NCBI RefSeq assembly: GCF_000174355.1
Contig: NZ_ACIS01000005.1
Span: 331,780 to 395,779, forward strand
DNA length: 64,000 nt
Direction of reading: 5' to 3'
Source of the DNA: Pseudogulbenkiania ferrooxidans 2002
Lineage (GTDB): Bacteria; Pseudomonadota; Gammaproteobacteria; Burkholderiales; Chromobacteriaceae
Both the position numbers and the translations under genes were made by a program. This document shows, in pieces, positions 62,732 through 64,000 of this stretch (its first letter is position 1; each line of letters begins with the position of its first letter). The notes beneath the pieces were generated by a model that saw only the letters and a program-made list of their open reading frames with translations, was not told the origin of the DNA and ran no database searches.

Positions 62732-64000
62732 ATGACCGCGCGCGAAAGCATGGAATACGACGTGGTGATCGTCGGCGGCGGCCCTTCGGGGCTCTCCGCG
62801 GCGATTCGCCTCAAGCAGCTGGCGGCCGAGAAGGGCCAGGACATCAGCGTCTGTCTGCTGGAGAAGGGCTCCGAGATCGGCGCCCACATCCTCTCCGGCG
62901 CGGTGCTTGAACCACGCACGCTGAACGAACTGATCCCCGACTGGAAAGACAAGGGCGCGCCGCTCAACACCCCCGCCCAGAAGGACCAGTTCCTGCTGCT
63001 GACCGAGACCGAGTCGATCCAGTTGCCGACCCCGCCGCAGATGCACAACGAGGGCAACTACATCATCAGTCTGGGCAACTTCTGCCGCTGGCTCGGCCAG
63101 CAGGCCGAGGAGCTGGGGGTCGAGATCTATCCCGGCTTCGCCGCCGCCGAAGTGCTCTACCACGCCGACGGCTCGGTCAAGGGCGTGGCCACCGGCAACG
63201 TCGGCACCGGCAAGAACGGTGACGAAGAGGGCGAGCCGGGCATCGAGCTGTGGGCCAGGCAGACCGTGTTCGCCGAAGGCTGCCGCGGCTCGCTCACCAA
63301 GACGCTGTTCGAGCGCTTTGGTTTGCGCACGGAATCCGACCCGCAGACCTACGGCATCGGCATCAAGGAACTGTGGGAGGTGAAACCGGAGCTGCACGAA
63401 CCGGGCAAGATCACCCACACCGCCGGCTGGCCGATGGATACCGCCACCTACGGCGGCTCCTTCCTCTACCACCTGGAAAATAACCAGGTGGTGGTCGGCT
63501 TCGTGGTGGGGCTGGACTACCAGAACCCCTACCTGTCGCCCTACGAGGAATTCCAGCGCTTCAAGACCCACCCGGCGATCCGTGGGGTGTTCGAAGGCGG
63601 GCGGCGCCTGTCCTACGGCGCGCGCGCCATCTCCGAAGGCGGGCTGCAGAGCATTCCCAAGCTCACTTTCCCGGGCGGCGTGCTGATCGGCGACACCGCC
63701 GGCTTCCTAAACGTGCCCAAGATCAAGGGCACCCACACCGCGATGAAGTCCGCCATGCTCGCGGCCGAGGCGATCGTCGAGGCGCTGGCCACGGCCCAGG
63801 AAGGCCAAGCGGTCGAGGCCAGCGCGTACACCGCCAGGTTCAAGCAGAGCTGGCTCTACGACGAACTCTACCGCGTGCGCAACATCCGCCCGGCGTTCCG
63901 CTGGGGGCTGTGGCCGGCGATGCTCTACTCGGCGCTGGACACCTACCTGTTCCGCGGCAAGGCACCGTGGACGCTGCACCACAAGCACGCCGACCACGAG
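62732..64000 (+). CDS. Electron transfer flavoprotein-ubiquinone oxidoreductase (5' part)
   Basis: 423 codons are in the window; the gene continues past the end. FAD-binding VVIVGGGPSGLSAAIRLKQL at residue 10, SEIGAHILSGAVLEPR, and VFAEGCRGSLTKTLFERFG near 185, then GGLQSIPKLTFPGGVLIGDT. These define ETF:QO, which passes electrons from ETF to the membrane quinone pool and carries a C-terminal 4Fe-4S cluster beyond this window. ATG at 62732 follows GGAGGGGAGG. Last visible gene of the beta-oxidation operon, ten bases after the dehydrogenase. Confidence 0.94.
   Translation, partial: MTARESMEYDVVIVGGGPSGLSAAIRLKQLAAEKGQDISVCLLEKGSEIGAHILSGAVLEPRTLNELIPDWKDKGAPLNTPAQKDQFLLLTETESIQLPTPPQMHNEGNYIISLGNFCRWLGQQAEELGVEIYPGFAAAEVLYHADGSVKGVATGNVGTGKNGDEEGEPGIELWARQTVFAEGCRGSLTKTLFERFGLRTESDPQTYGIGIKELWEVKPELHEPGKITHTAGWPMDTATYGGSFLYHLENNQVVVGFVVGLDYQNPYLSPYEEFQRFKTHPAIRGVFEGGRRLSYGARAISEGGLQSIPKLTFPGGVLIGDTAGFLNVPKIKGTHTAMKSAMLAAEAIVEALATAQEGQAVEASAYTARFKQSWLYDELYRVRNIRPAFRWGLWPAMLYSALDTYLFRGKAPWTLHHKHADHE

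Overview
This is a GC-rich, gene-dense stretch of bacterial chromosome with 53 protein genes called, no rRNA or tRNA found, and no phage, transposase or CRISPR array. The gene content points to a Gram-negative betaproteobacterium. The soluble NAD+-linked molybdenum formate dehydrogenase (fdsGBA-fdhD-fdsD), the Pseudomonas-like aot-argR-aru arginine block, the choline-sulfate genes, an RND pump with an outer-membrane lipoprotein, and extragenic palindromes resemble free-living Neisseriales (Chromobacteriaceae). That family placement is an inference; I could not run a search.

Layout. 1-0.8 kb: the end of an acetylpolyamine-amidohydrolase/HDAC-family gene and a GNAT acetyltransferase. 1-6.3 kb: a chemoreceptor with an unusual C-terminal sensor region, an odd patatin-like protein, a leucine-dehydrogenase-family enzyme and murI. 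6.3-11.6 kb: choline-sulfate module, with a divergent LysR regulator, choline sulfatase betC, binding protein choX and a ClC channel in the same transcription unit. 11.7-19.1 kb: formate dehydrogenase operon with divergent fdsR. 19.1-23 kb: arsenic operon arsR-arsC-arsD-arsA-aqpS, with an aquaglyceroporin where an ArsB/Acr3 pump would be expected. 23.2-24.5 kb: a YegD-type Hsp70 protein.

24.9-34.1 kb: arginine uptake (aotJQMP), the AraC/GATase-type regulator argR, and four genes of the arginine succinyltransferase pathway (aruC, F, G, D). aruB and aruE are absent here. Two 79-bp palindromic extragenic elements flank aruF-aruG-aruD. 34.5-36 kb: small membrane and secreted proteins and a hotdog thioesterase. 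36.1-43.4 kb: a divergent efflux locus, with OprM-like lipoprotein plus short-chain dehydrogenase on one side and TetR, membrane-fusion lipoprotein and RND pump on the other. Two matching 24-bp operators lie in the two promoter gaps. 43.5-49.5 kb: LysR regulator, DUF1338/HglS-like enzyme, a tiny repetitive exported protein, TerC, HtpX and an NhaR-like regulator.

49.5-54.3 kb: a DUF2339 multi-spanning protein and an LplT-like MFS/PlsC fusion translationally coupled to an ArsR-family regulator. 54.5-57.4 kb: an OmpR-type response regulator and hybrid sensor kinase. These are divergent from a fatty-acid oxidation set at 57.5-64 kb (acyl-CoA synthetase, etfB, etfA, acyl-CoA dehydrogenase, ETF:quinone oxidoreductase), which delivers electrons from acyl-CoA to the quinone pool. 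The last gene runs off the window.

Most of the window is recognisable metabolism. The least conventional parts are the ArsB-less arsDA-aqpS operon, the betC-choX-ClC unit, the chemoreceptor and patatin variants, the extragenic palindromes, the paired TetR operators and two small repeat-bearing exported proteins.
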